Of a stretch of 64,000 bases of DNA, positions 15,269-23,966 are shown piece by piece. The stretch is taken from assembly GCA_035532295.1 (NCBI GenBank), contig DATKRH010000011.1:1-64000 (forward strand), read 5' to 3'. The position numbers were made by a program, and so were the translations under genes. The notes under the pieces are model-generated. The model was not told the DNA's origin. It worked only from the letters and a program-made list of their open reading frames with translations, and ran no database searches. Numbering within the stretch: the stretch's first letter is position 1; every line of letters starts with the position of its first letter. The DNA is from DASUBV01 sp035532295 (lineage in GTDB: Bacteria; Actinomycetota; Actinomycetes; Streptosporangiales; Streptosporangiaceae).

Positions 15269-17683
15269 CTACAGGGCGTCGCGGCGGAGCAGGTAGTTCA
15301 TCGAGACCCAGCCGATCGGCACCGGGAGCCAGAAGGTCAGGGTGCGAAACAGCAGCACCGCGCTGACGGCGGTCGTGCCGGGCAGGCCGGCGGCCGTCAG
15401 GCCGGCCGACAGCGCCGCCTCCACGGCGCCCAGGCCGCCGGGCGTCGGGACCACCGAGCCGATCGCGTTACCGGTCAGGTAGACGACAGCGATGCTGGCC
15501 AGCGGCAGGGAGCCGCCCAGCGCCCGGATCGAGGCGTCCAGGCACAGGATGTAGGCGGAGGTGATCAGGAACGCGCCGCCGATGCCCTCCGCCAGCTTGG
15601 CGGGCCGCTGGGCCACGTCCAGCAGTCGCGGGATCACCTGGCCGAGGGCGGGCGCCAGGCGCGACCGGACCAGCCGGCGGCCGGCCGGGAAGGCCAGCAC
15701 GGTCAGCGCGCTGATGACCAGCACCGCCAGCGCGATGTAGACCCAGCCGTGCGGACGCAGCGAGTTCTGCTGGGAGGCGCCGGTCAGCGCGGCGAAGATG
15801 ATCAGCAGCGTCAGGTGCAGCGCGAAGGCGAAGACCTGGGAGACGCCGACGCTCGCGGCGGCATCGGCCGGGGCGACCCCGGATTTCCGCAGAAAGCGGA
15901 TGTTCAGCGCGACCCCGCCCACCGCCGCCGGCGTCACCAGGGTGACGAACGATCCGGCCACCTGCGTCAGGAAGGTCCGGACCAGGTTGAGCCGTTCCAG
16001 CACGAACCCCGACAGGGACCAGGTGGCACCGAAGTAGGTCGCCACGGACAGGCCCAGCGCGACGACCGACCAGCCCCAGTGCACGTTCCCGAGCAGCTGG
16101 CCGAACTTCTCCTTGGAGAGCTGCCCCACCAGGATGTCGGCCGCCACCACGCCCACCACCAGCGTGACGATGGTGCGCAGCCGGAACCGCTCCAGCCGCA
16201 CCGGGGGCGCCTCGCCGTCGGGGGAGCCCGCGCTCAGCCGCTTGCGGAGCGCGGGCAGGATGTCCTTGCGCCGCCGCAGCGCGGCCCGGGTGGACCGGCT
16301 CAGCGCCACCGGCTGCAGCAGCGGAACGAGGCCGGCCAGCTCGCCGCCGATCTGGTCCACCGCGAGATCGGCGGCCCGGTCCGGGCCTACCAGCAGGGCC
16401 AGCTCGGCCAGCAGCTGAGCGAGGTCCAGGCGTCGCTGCACCTCGCTGGCGGCCACGTCGCCGTTACCGGGATCCAGCAGGATGACGTCCGTGCGATCCG
16501 GCCCGGTCAGCAGGATGCGGTCGGCGGTGAGGTTCCGGTGCGTGACGGAGTGCTCGTGCAGCCGGAGCACGGCGCCCCAGACGTTCCTCAGCTGCTCGTC
16601 CGAGGGGGCGGGCAGGTCCGCCAGCGCCATCCCGGTGAGCCGCGAGCAGGACAGCACCGCAGCCTCGGAACCGACCCGGACCAGCGCGCGCAGCTCCGGC
16701 GTAACCACCCCGGCGTCCTCCACGGCGTAGATCAGCAGCGCCTGCCGCTCCAGCGCGCGCTCCATCGTGAGCGGCGCGCTGCGCGACACCTGGGCCTTGA
16801 GCCGCACGCGGCGGTAGATGCGGTACAGCACGTCGACCGCCTGCTGGTCCCGGTCGAATACCGTCACGTCCCGCTCCTGGCCGTCGACCGTGACCGCCAG
16901 GTAACGGCGGTTCTCCGACCCGGTGTCCCAGATCCTGCAAATCCGCGCGATCGGCAGTTCGGCCGCGCTGAGGGCGGTCGCGATGGCCAGGGCCGACGGG
17001 CGCTCGGACACCGTGCCGACGGCGAACCGCAGGCCCGATCCGATGCAGGACCCGAGCAGCAGCGTGATCAGCAGGGCCAGCACGGTCGTCTGGGCATCGG
17101 CGAGGCTGGTCAGCGCGTAGAAGCCGATGGCCAGCCAGAAGGCGGCGCGCCACTGCGGCCGCCCGGCCAGGCCGATCACGGTGATATAGGCGACCAGCCC
17201 GGCCAGGTAGCCGTCGAACAGGGCGGGACGCACGCCATTGCGGAGAGCGGCCGCGAGACCGTCATACAGCAGCGAGAACGGCGCCAGGCGCAGCACGACG
17301 TTGGCCAGCGCGACGAAGATCATGACGATCGCGGCGGTCAGCACGGCCTCCGCGATCCGTCGCCACTGACGGCGGAAAGCCAGCCGCACGGCCAGCGCGA
17401 GCGGCAGCATGAACACCGCGAAATGGGCCAGGAACCCGAAGATCCCGAGCGCCGGGCCCGGCAGCCGGTGCGTGGCCCCGGACGCGCTCACCTGCACGCC
17501 GACTAGGCCGACCGTCGCCACGAGGACGATCTCCATGCCGGTCAGGATGCAGCGCAGCAGGTCGGCCGGCATGCGCACCCGGGGCTGCAGGTCGTCGTCC
17601 ACCTGCACCACCGGGCCATCCGCTCCGGCGGCTACCGCCTCTGGCGCGCCGGTCAGCGGCGGCTCACGTCGGGACGAACTCAC
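15269..17683 (-). CDS. Flippase-like (LPG-synthase TM) protein with pseudokinase-like middle
   Basis: 804 residues. An N-terminal membrane block (about 45-215) is followed by a soluble region (about 235-470) with kinase-like motifs: HEHSVTHRNLTADRILL, then VILLDPGNGD. The catalytic HRD is HRN and DFG is DPG, so a pseudokinase is likely. The C-terminal half (about 490-800) is the LPG-synthase/YbhN-like flippase domain, with SFVTLVTPAAVGGVALN and PTPGGLGAVEAALSAGL. Proteins of this group move or build lipid-linked molecules, and MprF is the known relative. The gene follows the Tad locus by 88 bases on the same strand but looks separate. Confidence 0.82.
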   Translation of the reverse strand: MSSSRREPPLTGAPEAVAAGADGPVVQVDDDLQPRVRMPADLLRCILTGMEIVLVATVGLVGVQVSASGATHRLPGPALGIFGFLAHFAVFMLPLALAVRLAFRRQWRRIAEAVLTAAIVMIFVALANVVLRLAPFSLLYDGLAAALRNGVRPALFDGYLAGLVAYITVIGLAGRPQWRAAFWLAIGFYALTSLADAQTTVLALLITLLLGSCIGSGLRFAVGTVSERPSALAIATALSAAELPIARICRIWDTGSENRRYLAVTVDGQERDVTVFDRDQQAVDVLYRIYRRVRLKAQVSRSAPLTMERALERQALLIYAVEDAGVVTPELRALVRVGSEAAVLSCSRLTGMALADLPAPSDEQLRNVWGAVLRLHEHSVTHRNLTADRILLTGPDRTDVILLDPGNGDVAASEVQRRLDLAQLLAELALLVGPDRAADLAVDQIGGELAGLVPLLQPVALSRSTRAALRRRKDILPALRKRLSAGSPDGEAPPVRLERFRLRTIVTLVVGVVAADILVGQLSKEKFGQLLGNVHWGWSVVALGLSVATYFGATWSLSGFVLERLNLVRTFLTQVAGSFVTLVTPAAVGGVALNIRFLRKSGVAPADAAASVGVSQVFAFALHLTLLIIFAALTGASQQNSLRPHGWVYIALAVLVISALTVLAFPAGRRLVRSRLAPALGQVIPRLLDVAQRPAKLAEGIGGAFLITSAYILCLDASIRALGGSLPLASIAVVYLTGNAIGSVVPTPGGLGAVEAALSAGLTAAGLPGTTAVSAVLLFRTLTFWLPVPIGWVSMNYLLRRDAL

Positions 17684-17770
17684 AGGCCGATCGTTTCACC
17701 TGGCCGCCTTGCTGCCGAACTGCACCCGCAAATTAGGTTAACGGATGCTTAGCTCCCGGTCATAAGATGG

Positions 17771-20700
17771 TCAGCCGCCGGCCCAGGCGGGCCGTGCGGA
17801 GCCGTCCCCCAGCAGGTCCCGGTAGAGGGCCGCGGTACCGGGGTGGGGCTCGCCGTCGGGCGCGATCTCGCTGATGGCGTCCAGGCAGCGGGTCCATGCT
17901 TCCCGGACCCCGGTCAGGTTGCCGGCCGCGTGTTCGGCCCGCATCAGCGCCCGCCAGAGCTGCTCGGCGCCGGCGTCCCCGGCCAGCCCGATCCGCGCCG
18001 CCCTGGCCGCGGCGGCCGGATCGCCCGCGGCCAACTCCAGGGCGGCCAGCACGTCGGCGGCGTCCACGATCTGCGCCCGGACGGTCTCGGTCACGGCCAG
18101 GTCGAGCCACCAGTAGTAGCAGCCGGTGAACGGGCGCCCGCGGATCAGGCTGAGCGCGCGGCGCAGCCGCCCGGCGTCCCGCGAGCGCATGCCCTCGGTG
18201 GTGAGCGCGTCGAACTCGTGCCAGTCGAAGCGGGCGGCCGGGTGCAGGGCGTACTGGCCGCCGCCCAGATGCTGGATCCATTCCCTGCGATCGGGTGCCC
18301 GGCCGAGCTGGCGCCTGGTGCGGACGATGAGCTGCCGGAGCGAGTCGCTCGGCTTGGGGCGATCCGGGTCGGCTCCGAGCAGGTAGCACAGCTGCTGATT
18401 GGACAGGCCGCTGGTGCCGTTCAGGGCGAGCGCGAGGACCAGCTGACTCTGGGCGGGCAGCAGCGCTCCCGGCTGGCCGTTGATGGTGAAGGTGCCGAGC
18501 ACGCCGATCCGCAGGCTCTGCTGGTCGGTGTCGGGCGGCTTCGGCGCGGCGGCACCGGACGACACCGGCGACGCAGCGGAGTCGGCCGGCGAGGCAGGGA
18601 CAGCCGGCGAGGCAGGGACAGCCGGCTCGTGCAGCCAGGCCGCCGGCTGGCCGGGCAGTCCCGTCGCGGCCGGGTCATCATCGTCGTCGGCGTTACTCGC
18701 TTCATCGCTCCCGCCTGGGTCGGCTGGCCATCCTGGATCATCCGCGGGCCAGGCCGGGTCGGTCGTCCAGGCCGGGTCGGCGAGCTGGTCGATGTCCCCG
18801 GCCCGGTCCAGGTCGGCGGCCCCGTCCAGGCCGCCGTCGCGATCCGGCTCGGCCGCCCAGCTAGGCGCGACCGCCTGGTCCGGCTCGGCCGCCCACCCCG
18901 GGGCGGCGGCCCAGTGCGTCGCGTCGACCTGAATAGGCTCCTGTGCCCAGCCCGCCTCGTCGGCCCAGCCCGCCTCCTCGTCGAGGCCAGTGCCACCATC
19001 CAGGCCCGTCCCGTCATCCAGGCCCGCCTCGTCATCCAGGCCCGCCTCGTCATCCAGGCCGATGTCGTCGGCTGGCCCGAGTCCGCCGGTCAGCTCGTCG
19101 TCGCCGCTGACTATGTCCGGCGGCCAGATCCAGCTGTCGTAGGGCAGATCAGCCGGGCCGACGTCATGTCCTTCCAGCGCCGTCGCGAACAGGCTGGTCA
19201 GGGCCTCATAGTCGGCGTCGTCGAGCGCCTGGGCCTGCGCCTCCAGCTGCAGAGGCCAGATCCGGGCGACCATGGTGCCGCTGCCGACCGGCCCGGCCGC
19301 CAGGTCGATGGTGGCCGGCGCCCGGTGACCGTCCTGCGGCTCGACCCCGCCGGGCACCAGCGCGGCGATCCCGCCGGGATCGCTGGCCAGGTCGCTGAGC
19401 AGGGCGAGCTGGCCGGGGGCGGGCGCTACGGAGCTGACCAGGAGCGTCAGCGCCCAGTCCTCGTCCGCGGGATCGGCTAGCCGGTGGTGGCGAACCTCGG
19501 CGAGCGGCGCGTCGCCCAGCCGGCGGCGCAGCGCGACCGCCTTGGCGGCCAGCAGGTCCAGGCCGGCATCGAGGCTGTCGCAGCAGGTGCCCCGGCCGCC
19601 GAGCACGGCCAGCTCCGGGAAGCCGACCAGGATCAGGTCAAACCAGCCGGCGAGCTGGCCGGTGGCCAGCTCGGCGGCGGCGCTGCGCAGGACGGCCGCG
19701 CTCATGGCGGGCGGCCCGTTCACCATCGTGACCTGCAGGTGCTCCAGATCGACCAGCAGGTAACCGCCGTCGGAGCTGCCGATGGTCAGCAGCCCGGGCA
19801 GGAGGTCCCCCACCTCGGCGGCGGGCTCCTCCAGCTCATCGGCCAGCCGCAGCCGCCACGCCATCCCCTGACGGCCGCCGGGCACGGTGAACGGCGCGGG
19901 CGGCGGCTCGCCCGCCGGGCTGGCGACCAGTACCTCCAGGAACTCCGGCTGCAGCCGGAGGGCAGTGATATCGGGAATCTGCTGACCCGTCGCGAGCAGC
20001 CCGGCTCCGAGATAGTGCAGGACGCCGCGCAGGCCCGTGACCGGCTCCCGCGCGGCGGCGAGGTGCAGGCGCTGCTCCGCTTCGGCGACCGGCGCGCTGA
20101 CCGGCAGCGGTATGCGGCGGCCGCGCCGCCTCGTCTGGCGCTGCCGGTGCCGCAGCAGGGCGAGGCTGACCGCCGCCCCGCCGGCCAGCACCCCGGTGCC
20201 GAACGCCTCGAACAGCGTCAGCTCGGTGTCCCGGGCGGTCGCCAGCGTGATATCGGAGCTGGCCTGCTGAGCCGGCCCGGCCGGGGTGGCCGGGGTGGCC
20301 GGGCTGGCCGGGGTGGCCGGGCTGGCCGGGGTGGCCGGGGTGGCCGGGGTGGCCGGGCTGGCGGGCTGGCCGGCCGACGCGGACGACGCCGCGGGGTGAG
20401 ACGCCGCGGGGTGCGGGTGGCGGTAGCGCGGATGGCTGGCCGGGTGGCCGTCGTGCGCGCCGGGCGACTGCGGCTGGGCCGGGCCGGGCACGTGGCCGTT
20501 GGCGTGGGCCGGCAGGTGCAGCACCCAGCCCGGCCAGATCACCGACGGGTCGCTGAACACGTGTCCCCGCCCCATGTCGTGGCCGAGATTGAGCGCCACG
20601 ATCTCCTGGTAGCGGTCACCGTTGCCCAGATAGCGCTGGGCGATCGTCCACAGGCAGTCGCCGGGCTTGACCGTTACAAGCTGGAAGAAGCCCATGCTCA

Positions 20701-21271
20701 TCCCCTGGGCGCCTGGCCGGGCACCTGTCGCGTCCTCCTGCCCGGCGCCCGCCAGGCCGACGTGCGGCGCGGCCGGGGTGATCTCTGCCATCGTCTCCAG
20801 CTGCGGCGGGGCGGGGATGTCGACCCGCGGCAGGGCCGTCAGCTCGGCCCGCGGGATGAACGTCACGGAGGCCGCGGCGACCGGCTGCGGCATCGCCAGC
20901 AGCGTGCCGACCGGCGCACTGCTGAAGGTCAGCGCGGCCAGCGCCACCAGCCGTCCCGCGGCATTCTGCATCCCGCCCAGCCACAGCCGCGGCGCCCTGC
21001 GCCGGCGCAGCATGGCCTGCACCTCGGCGAGCACGGCCAGGGTGAACGCCACCCAGGCGATCCAGCTGACGTCCCGGACCGCGGCCAGGACGACGGCGCT
21101 GCTGTCCCGGTGCAGCAAGTCGCGGCCGAGCTGCGCCAGGCTCGGCAGGTGAGCCGGCAGCGGCGACCCGCCGAGCTTGTAGAGCAGCACCGGGAGCCCG
21201 CCGACGAGGGCGAGGAGGGTCACCAGCGCGGCCAGCCCGGCCGCGACCGCGGGACCGCGCCTGCGGGTCAC
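17771..21271 (-). CDS. LysM-BTAD protein closing the Tad operon
   Basis: 1166 residues. Two N-terminal membrane helices (about 8-30, 65-85) and a third (about 105-130) precede an extracellular-type LysM domain (about 205-260: VTVKPGDCLWTIAQRYLG ... VIWPGWVLHLP). A Pro/Ala repeat spacer follows, then another membrane helix near 350-370. A large mixed region holds an acidic GLDDEA repeat block. The C-terminal BTAD (about 915-1166) starts IGVLGTFTINGQPG. A BTAD normally sits in SARP-type regulators, but here the winged-helix part is reduced. Proteins with this layout accompany actinobacterial tad loci. Its start overlaps the TadG-like stop by four bases. Confidence 0.85.
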   Translation of the reverse strand: MTRRRGPAVAAGLAALVTLLALVGGLPVLLYKLGGSPLPAHLPSLAQLGRDLLHRDSSAVVLAAVRDVSWIAWVAFTLAVLAEVQAMLRRRRAPRLWLGGMQNAAGRLVALAALTFSSAPVGTLLAMPQPVAAASVTFIPRAELTALPRVDIPAPPQLETMAEITPAAPHVGLAGAGQEDATGARPGAQGMSMGFFQLVTVKPGDCLWTIAQRYLGNGDRYQEIVALNLGHDMGRGHVFSDPSVIWPGWVLHLPAHANGHVPGPAQPQSPGAHDGHPASHPRYRHPHPAASHPAASSASAGQPASPATPATPATPASPATPASPATPATPAGPAQQASSDITLATARDTELTLFEAFGTGVLAGGAAVSLALLRHRQRQTRRRGRRIPLPVSAPVAEAEQRLHLAAAREPVTGLRGVLHYLGAGLLATGQQIPDITALRLQPEFLEVLVASPAGEPPPAPFTVPGGRQGMAWRLRLADELEEPAAEVGDLLPGLLTIGSSDGGYLLVDLEHLQVTMVNGPPAMSAAVLRSAAAELATGQLAGWFDLILVGFPELAVLGGRGTCCDSLDAGLDLLAAKAVALRRRLGDAPLAEVRHHRLADPADEDWALTLLVSSVAPAPGQLALLSDLASDPGGIAALVPGGVEPQDGHRAPATIDLAAGPVGSGTMVARIWPLQLEAQAQALDDADYEALTSLFATALEGHDVGPADLPYDSWIWPPDIVSGDDELTGGLGPADDIGLDDEAGLDDEAGLDDGTGLDGGTGLDEEAGWADEAGWAQEPIQVDATHWAAAPGWAAEPDQAVAPSWAAEPDRDGGLDGAADLDRAGDIDQLADPAWTTDPAWPADDPGWPADPGGSDEASNADDDDDPAATGLPGQPAAWLHEPAVPASPAVPASPADSAASPVSSGAAAPKPPDTDQQSLRIGVLGTFTINGQPGALLPAQSQLVLALALNGTSGLSNQQLCYLLGADPDRPKPSDSLRQLIVRTRRQLGRAPDRREWIQHLGGGQYALHPAARFDWHEFDALTTEGMRSRDAGRLRRALSLIRGRPFTGCYYWWLDLAVTETVRAQIVDAADVLAALELAAGDPAAAARAARIGLAGDAGAEQLWRALMRAEHAAGNLTGVREAWTRCLDAISEIAPDGEPHPGTAALYRDLLGDGSARPAWAGG
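18952..19065. repeat. 18-bp tandem repeats encoding acidic GLDDEA units
   Basis: Degenerate 18-bp units around CAGGCCCGCCTCGTCATC recur about five or six times. On the minus strand they encode Gly-Leu-Asp-(Asp/Glu/Gly)-(Glu/Gly)-(Ala/Thr) in the middle of the LysM-BTAD protein. Confidence 0.8.
20276..20352. repeat. 9-bp tandem repeats encoding Pro/Ala/Thr spacer
   Basis: About eight copies of GCCGGGGTG or GCCGGGCTG. On the minus strand they encode Pro-Ala-(Thr/Ser) triplets, a mucin-like wall-spanning spacer next to the LysM domain. Confidence 0.85.
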
Positions 21272-21744
21272 TGCCCCGGTCCTGTCACGCCGCTGAACAG
21301 CTGGGCGGTCGCCGTGCCGGTTGCGTGGATGGTATCGATGCCGATGAGCGAGAGGATCTTGGTCGGCTCGGTGACGGTCACGACGACCTGAATGGTATTG
21401 GGCTGGGCGCCAGTGCTGACCTTGCCGTCATATCCGGCGATGGCCAGGTACCGGGTGGCGGCCGCTTTCGCCTGACTCACGTCGACGACGAAGTTCCCGC
21501 TCGCATAGGCGGTCTGCTGGCTGACCATGCCCGCGCCCGCCCGGGCCGCCTCCTGGGCGATGGACGTCGCGTTCTGCGCCGCGGCCAGCTTCGCGCTGCC
21601 ATCGACGACCAGGCCAACCAGCGCGAGCAGCATGACGAACATGGCGGCCAGCATCAGCGTCAGCGAGCCGCGTTCCGCCTCGGCCGGCTTCGGGCCGACC
21701 AGGCGCCGCGGGAGCATGCGCCCCTGGCTCCGCGATCTGCTCAT
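21268..21744 (-). CDS. TadE/TadG-like pilus assembly protein
   Basis: 158 residues from the ATG at 21744 (MSRSRSQG). A longer frame upstream is repeat-derived and has no ribosome site. An Arg-rich cytosolic lead precedes RGSLTLMLAAMFVMLLALVGLVVDG, the single N-terminal membrane helix with a flanking Gly-Ser that marks TadE/TadG-type minor pilins. AAAQNATSIAQEAARAGA after the helix is also family-like. The extracellular part (about 75-158) is a small beta domain. It probably primes or anchors the Flp pilus. It is separated from the preceding tadE by 125 bases with a repeat. Confidence 0.82.
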   Translation of the reverse strand: MSRSRSQGRMLPRRLVGPKPAEAERGSLTLMLAAMFVMLLALVGLVVDGSAKLAAAQNATSIAQEAARAGAGMVSQQTAYASGNFVVDVSQAKAAATRYLAIAGYDGKVSTGAQPNTIQVVVTVTEPTKILSLIGIDTIHATGTATAQLFSGVTGPGQ

Positions 21745-21869
21745 CGCATGCTCCCGGCTCCCGAGTTCGTACCTATTATCAAGTGCTTCAGCCTGGACAC
21801 CTGGTGTGACGATCGCTGTGACACGGCAGGCAGTGACACGACAGGCAGTGACACGGCGCGGCGGTCTCA
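21745..21869 (-). repeat. 15-bp tandem repeat in the only sizeable gap of the Tad operon
   Basis: Three copies of GTGACACG(G/A)CAGGCA lie at about 21818-21861 between the second tadE and the TadG-like gene. All other joints between membrane-machinery genes overlap or are under 35 bases, so an internal promoter or processing site may lie here. A 5'-TTATCAAGT-like AT-rich patch is at 21775-21785. Confidence 0.7.
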
Positions 21870-22430
21870 TCAGGCACCTCCTGACGCCGGGCCCGCTGCC
21901 GGGGAGGCGGCGCCCAGCCCGAGGCTTCTCCCCCGGTACGGATCGAGCGGCGAGGTAAATGTGGCGGACAGCGCCAGGCTGCCCGGCAGCCCCCGCAGCA
22001 CCAGGTCGGACAGGCTGACCGTGCACGAGACGGTGAACGTGACGCTCGCCGGCTCGCCCACCGGTGTCCCGAAGGCCGCGTCGAGATTGCTGGGAACGAT
22101 GGACGACGGCCGACAGTTCAGTCCGTCTCCGGCCAGCTCGGCGCTGGCGCTGGCCTGGGCGGCGGTCAGGGCGTCCGACGGCGTTCGGGCGACCGACGCC
22201 TGCCGGGCCGCGTCGCGCGCGGCGGCGTCGACCGAGCCCTGGGCGATCGCGATGCGCCCGGCCGCGATCACCATGCTGATCAGCAGGATGATGACGGGCG
22301 CGAGAATGACCAGCTCCAGCGCCGCGTTACCAGCCTCGGGCACTGGCCCGACGACCCGGCGGGACCGGGGTGGCCGGTGCGCCGGCCAGCCACACCTCGG
22401 TGCGGGAGTTAACCCGCGCCAGCTGGTCAT
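21870..22430 (-). CDS. TadE-like minor pilin
   Basis: 186 residues from the ATG at 22430, overlapping the upstream tadE-like gene by four bases. After about 35 Arg/Pro-rich residues comes EAGNAALELVILAPVIILLISMVIAAGR, the TadE helix with the conserved Glu at its start (quoted in part: NAALELVILAPVIILL). QGSVDAAARDAARQASVAR continues the typical amphipathic segment. The rest is an extracellular beta domain with two Cys (LNCRP and VSCTV) that may form a disulphide. TadE-type pseudopilins are needed for Flp pilus biogenesis. Confidence 0.85.
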   Translation of the reverse strand: MTSWRGLTPAPRCGWPAHRPPRSRRVVGPVPEAGNAALELVILAPVIILLISMVIAAGRIAIAQGSVDAAARDAARQASVARTPSDALTAAQASASAELAGDGLNCRPSSIVPSNLDAAFGTPVGEPASVTFTVSCTVSLSDLVLRGLPGSLALSATFTSPLDPYRGRSLGLGAASPAAGPASGGA

Positions 22431-22831
22431 GGGGTGGTGAACCTTTCGACCGGCGCCTGCGCGACCTGCGTGACGTCGATGGGTATCCCCGGCACGATGC
22501 TGGGCGCCTGGCCGCGAACCGTGATCGTGATGGTCGTGGCGGTGCTGCCAGCCGCGCTCGCGCCGGGGCTCAGCAAGAACCCGGACGCTGAGCGCTGGGC
22601 GAACTGCAGAGCCGCGGCCTGCCCGGCCGCCGTTGACGAGCCAGGGATCCGCGCGGCGTCGACGCCTTGCCGCGCCGCCGCGAGAGCCGCCGACCGGGCC
22701 AGGAACCACAGGGATGCCTGGGCGATGAACATCAGCGCGGTCAGGAAGACCGGCATGACGATCACGTAGCTCAGGATCAGCGCCCCGGAGTCCCGGCGAG
22801 AAGGCCGTTCGCTGGCTGACCCTCGTCTCAC
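22427..22831 (-). CDS. TadE-like minor pilin
   Basis: 134 residues. The short basic lead RRDSGALILSYVIVMPVFLTALMFI has the TadE-type membrane helix, but the usual Glu position is less clear. ARSAALAAARQGVDAAR follows. The C-terminal part is a small beta-rich extracellular domain (TTITITVRGQ, VERFTTP). It is the first of two consecutive tadE-like genes and overlaps the second by four bases. It sits ten bases downstream of the Flp-like gene. Probably a pseudopilin of the pilus tip or base. Confidence 0.82.
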   Translation of the reverse strand: MRRGSASERPSRRDSGALILSYVIVMPVFLTALMFIAQASLWFLARSAALAAARQGVDAARIPGSSTAAGQAAALQFAQRSASGFLLSPGASAAGSTATTITITVRGQAPSIVPGIPIDVTQVAQAPVERFTTP

Positions 22832-22841
22832 TCAGGCACCG

Positions 22842-23051
22842 CTATCCATTGAGCTTGCTCTCAAAGCCCGTGATGGCCTTCTTGAAGACGATCGCGGCTG
22901 CCACCGCGGCGGTCACCAGGATGCCGGCGATGACAATCCACTCCAGGGTCAGCGCCCCCGACTCGGGATGGCCCGCTCGCGCAGCCAGGGCTCGCTGGCG
23001 CGCTCGCCCGGTGAGGTAGGTGACGCAGAACCACAGCGGATTTGAATACAT
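22842..23051 (-). CDS. Flp-like pilin
   Basis: 69 residues. The last 40 residues form the mature-pilin shape: SGALTLEWIVIAGILVTAAVAAAIVF, a hydrophobic helix with a Glu five to six residues after the Gly that would precede prepilin cleavage, followed by KKAITGFESKLNG. The leader (about 30 residues, with ARQRALAARAGHPESG) is longer than in proteobacterial Flp. Type IVb pilins are the fibre subunit. Its place between tadC and tadE fits, although actinobacterial loci often have a DUF4244-type protein here. RBS: GGAGG seven or so bases upstream. No prepilin peptidase gene (tadV) is in the window. Confidence 0.75.
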   Translation of the reverse strand: MYSNPLWFCVTYLTGRARQRALAARAGHPESGALTLEWIVIAGILVTAAVAAAIVFKKAITGFESKLNG

Positions 23052-23084
23052 GACGGGCCTCCTTGTCGCGAAAGCAATTAGGTG

Positions 23085-23966
23085 CTAGTGCGTAAAGAAC
23101 GTGCGGTAAAGGATCGGGAAGATCAGCAGGAGCAGGAAGCCGACGGCGAGCAGCGCGATGGGCACGACCATGGTGGTCCCGCGCGAGCCGGCCTTGGCGC
23201 GGTCGGCCGACATGGCCTGGGCCCGCATCGAGGCCGCGCGGGCGGCGAGCGTATCGAGGATTCGCGCGCCTTCCTGCCCGGCGACGGCGGCGATGTCGGC
23301 GAGGTCCGCGAGTTCCGGAACACCGGTTTCGGCGGCCAGGTTAGCCAGCGCCGTCCAGGGCGCGGCACCGACCCGGCGAGCGCCCTCTAGCGCCGCCCCG
23401 ATGCGCTGGAATGCCCAGCCGCCACCGATCTCGGCCGCGGCCTCCAGCGCCTCGGTCGGTCCGGCGCCTGCCCCGCGTTCCAGCGAGACCAGGTCGAGGT
23501 AGCTGCCGAGCGCGTGCCGGAAGTCATATCGCTTCTCGGCCGCGTTACTCCTCGTTACCAGGTCGGGCGCGAAGAACAGCCCGATACCCAGGGCCAGCGC
23601 CACCACCAGCGGCACCGGCCAGCTGGAAGCGTTGCCGCCGAGGGCCAGGAGCACCGCGAAGATCGCCGGGGCGGCCAGGCCGATGAGACCACAGGTGACT
23701 TTGCTCGCGAGCCAGGCCGCGCGGTCCTGGCCCAGCAGGGCCAGGTCGGCCGACGGAACCGGCAGCCACGGCACCACGTCCGCGAGGCGCTGGCCGAGGC
23801 CGTAGGTCAGGGACACCTGCGGGGCCGAGGTGCCCGGCGGCCCGCCGGGCTGGCTCAGCCGCTCCAGCGCGGCGTCCACCCGGGCACCGGCCGGGATCAG
23901 TTCACTCACCGCGACAAAGACGCCCAGCCCGACCAGCGCGCCGATGACGACAACCCAGGCATTCAC
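23085..23966 (-). CDS. tadC: TadC-like inner-membrane platform protein
   Basis: 293 residues, GTG start overlapping the tadB-like stop (GTGA). It has the T2SSF fold: N-terminal helix NAWVVVIGALVGLGVFVAV, two central helices (LIGLAAPAIFAVLLALGG, PLVVALALGIGLFFAPDLV) and a C-terminal helix IALLAVGFLLLLIFPILY. Between them is the helical F domain with DFRHALGSYLDLVSLERGAGAGP and GQEGARILDTLAARAASMRAQ. TadC pairs with TadB to form the platform on which the TadA ATPase works. Confidence 0.9.
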   Translation of the reverse strand: MNAWVVVIGALVGLGVFVAVSELIPAGARVDAALERLSQPGGPPGTSAPQVSLTYGLGQRLADVVPWLPVPSADLALLGQDRAAWLASKVTCGLIGLAAPAIFAVLLALGGNASSWPVPLVVALALGIGLFFAPDLVTRSNAAEKRYDFRHALGSYLDLVSLERGAGAGPTEALEAAAEIGGGWAFQRIGAALEGARRVGAAPWTALANLAAETGVPELADLADIAAVAGQEGARILDTLAARAASMRAQAMSADRAKAGSRGTTMVVPIALLAVGFLLLLIFPILYRTFFTH

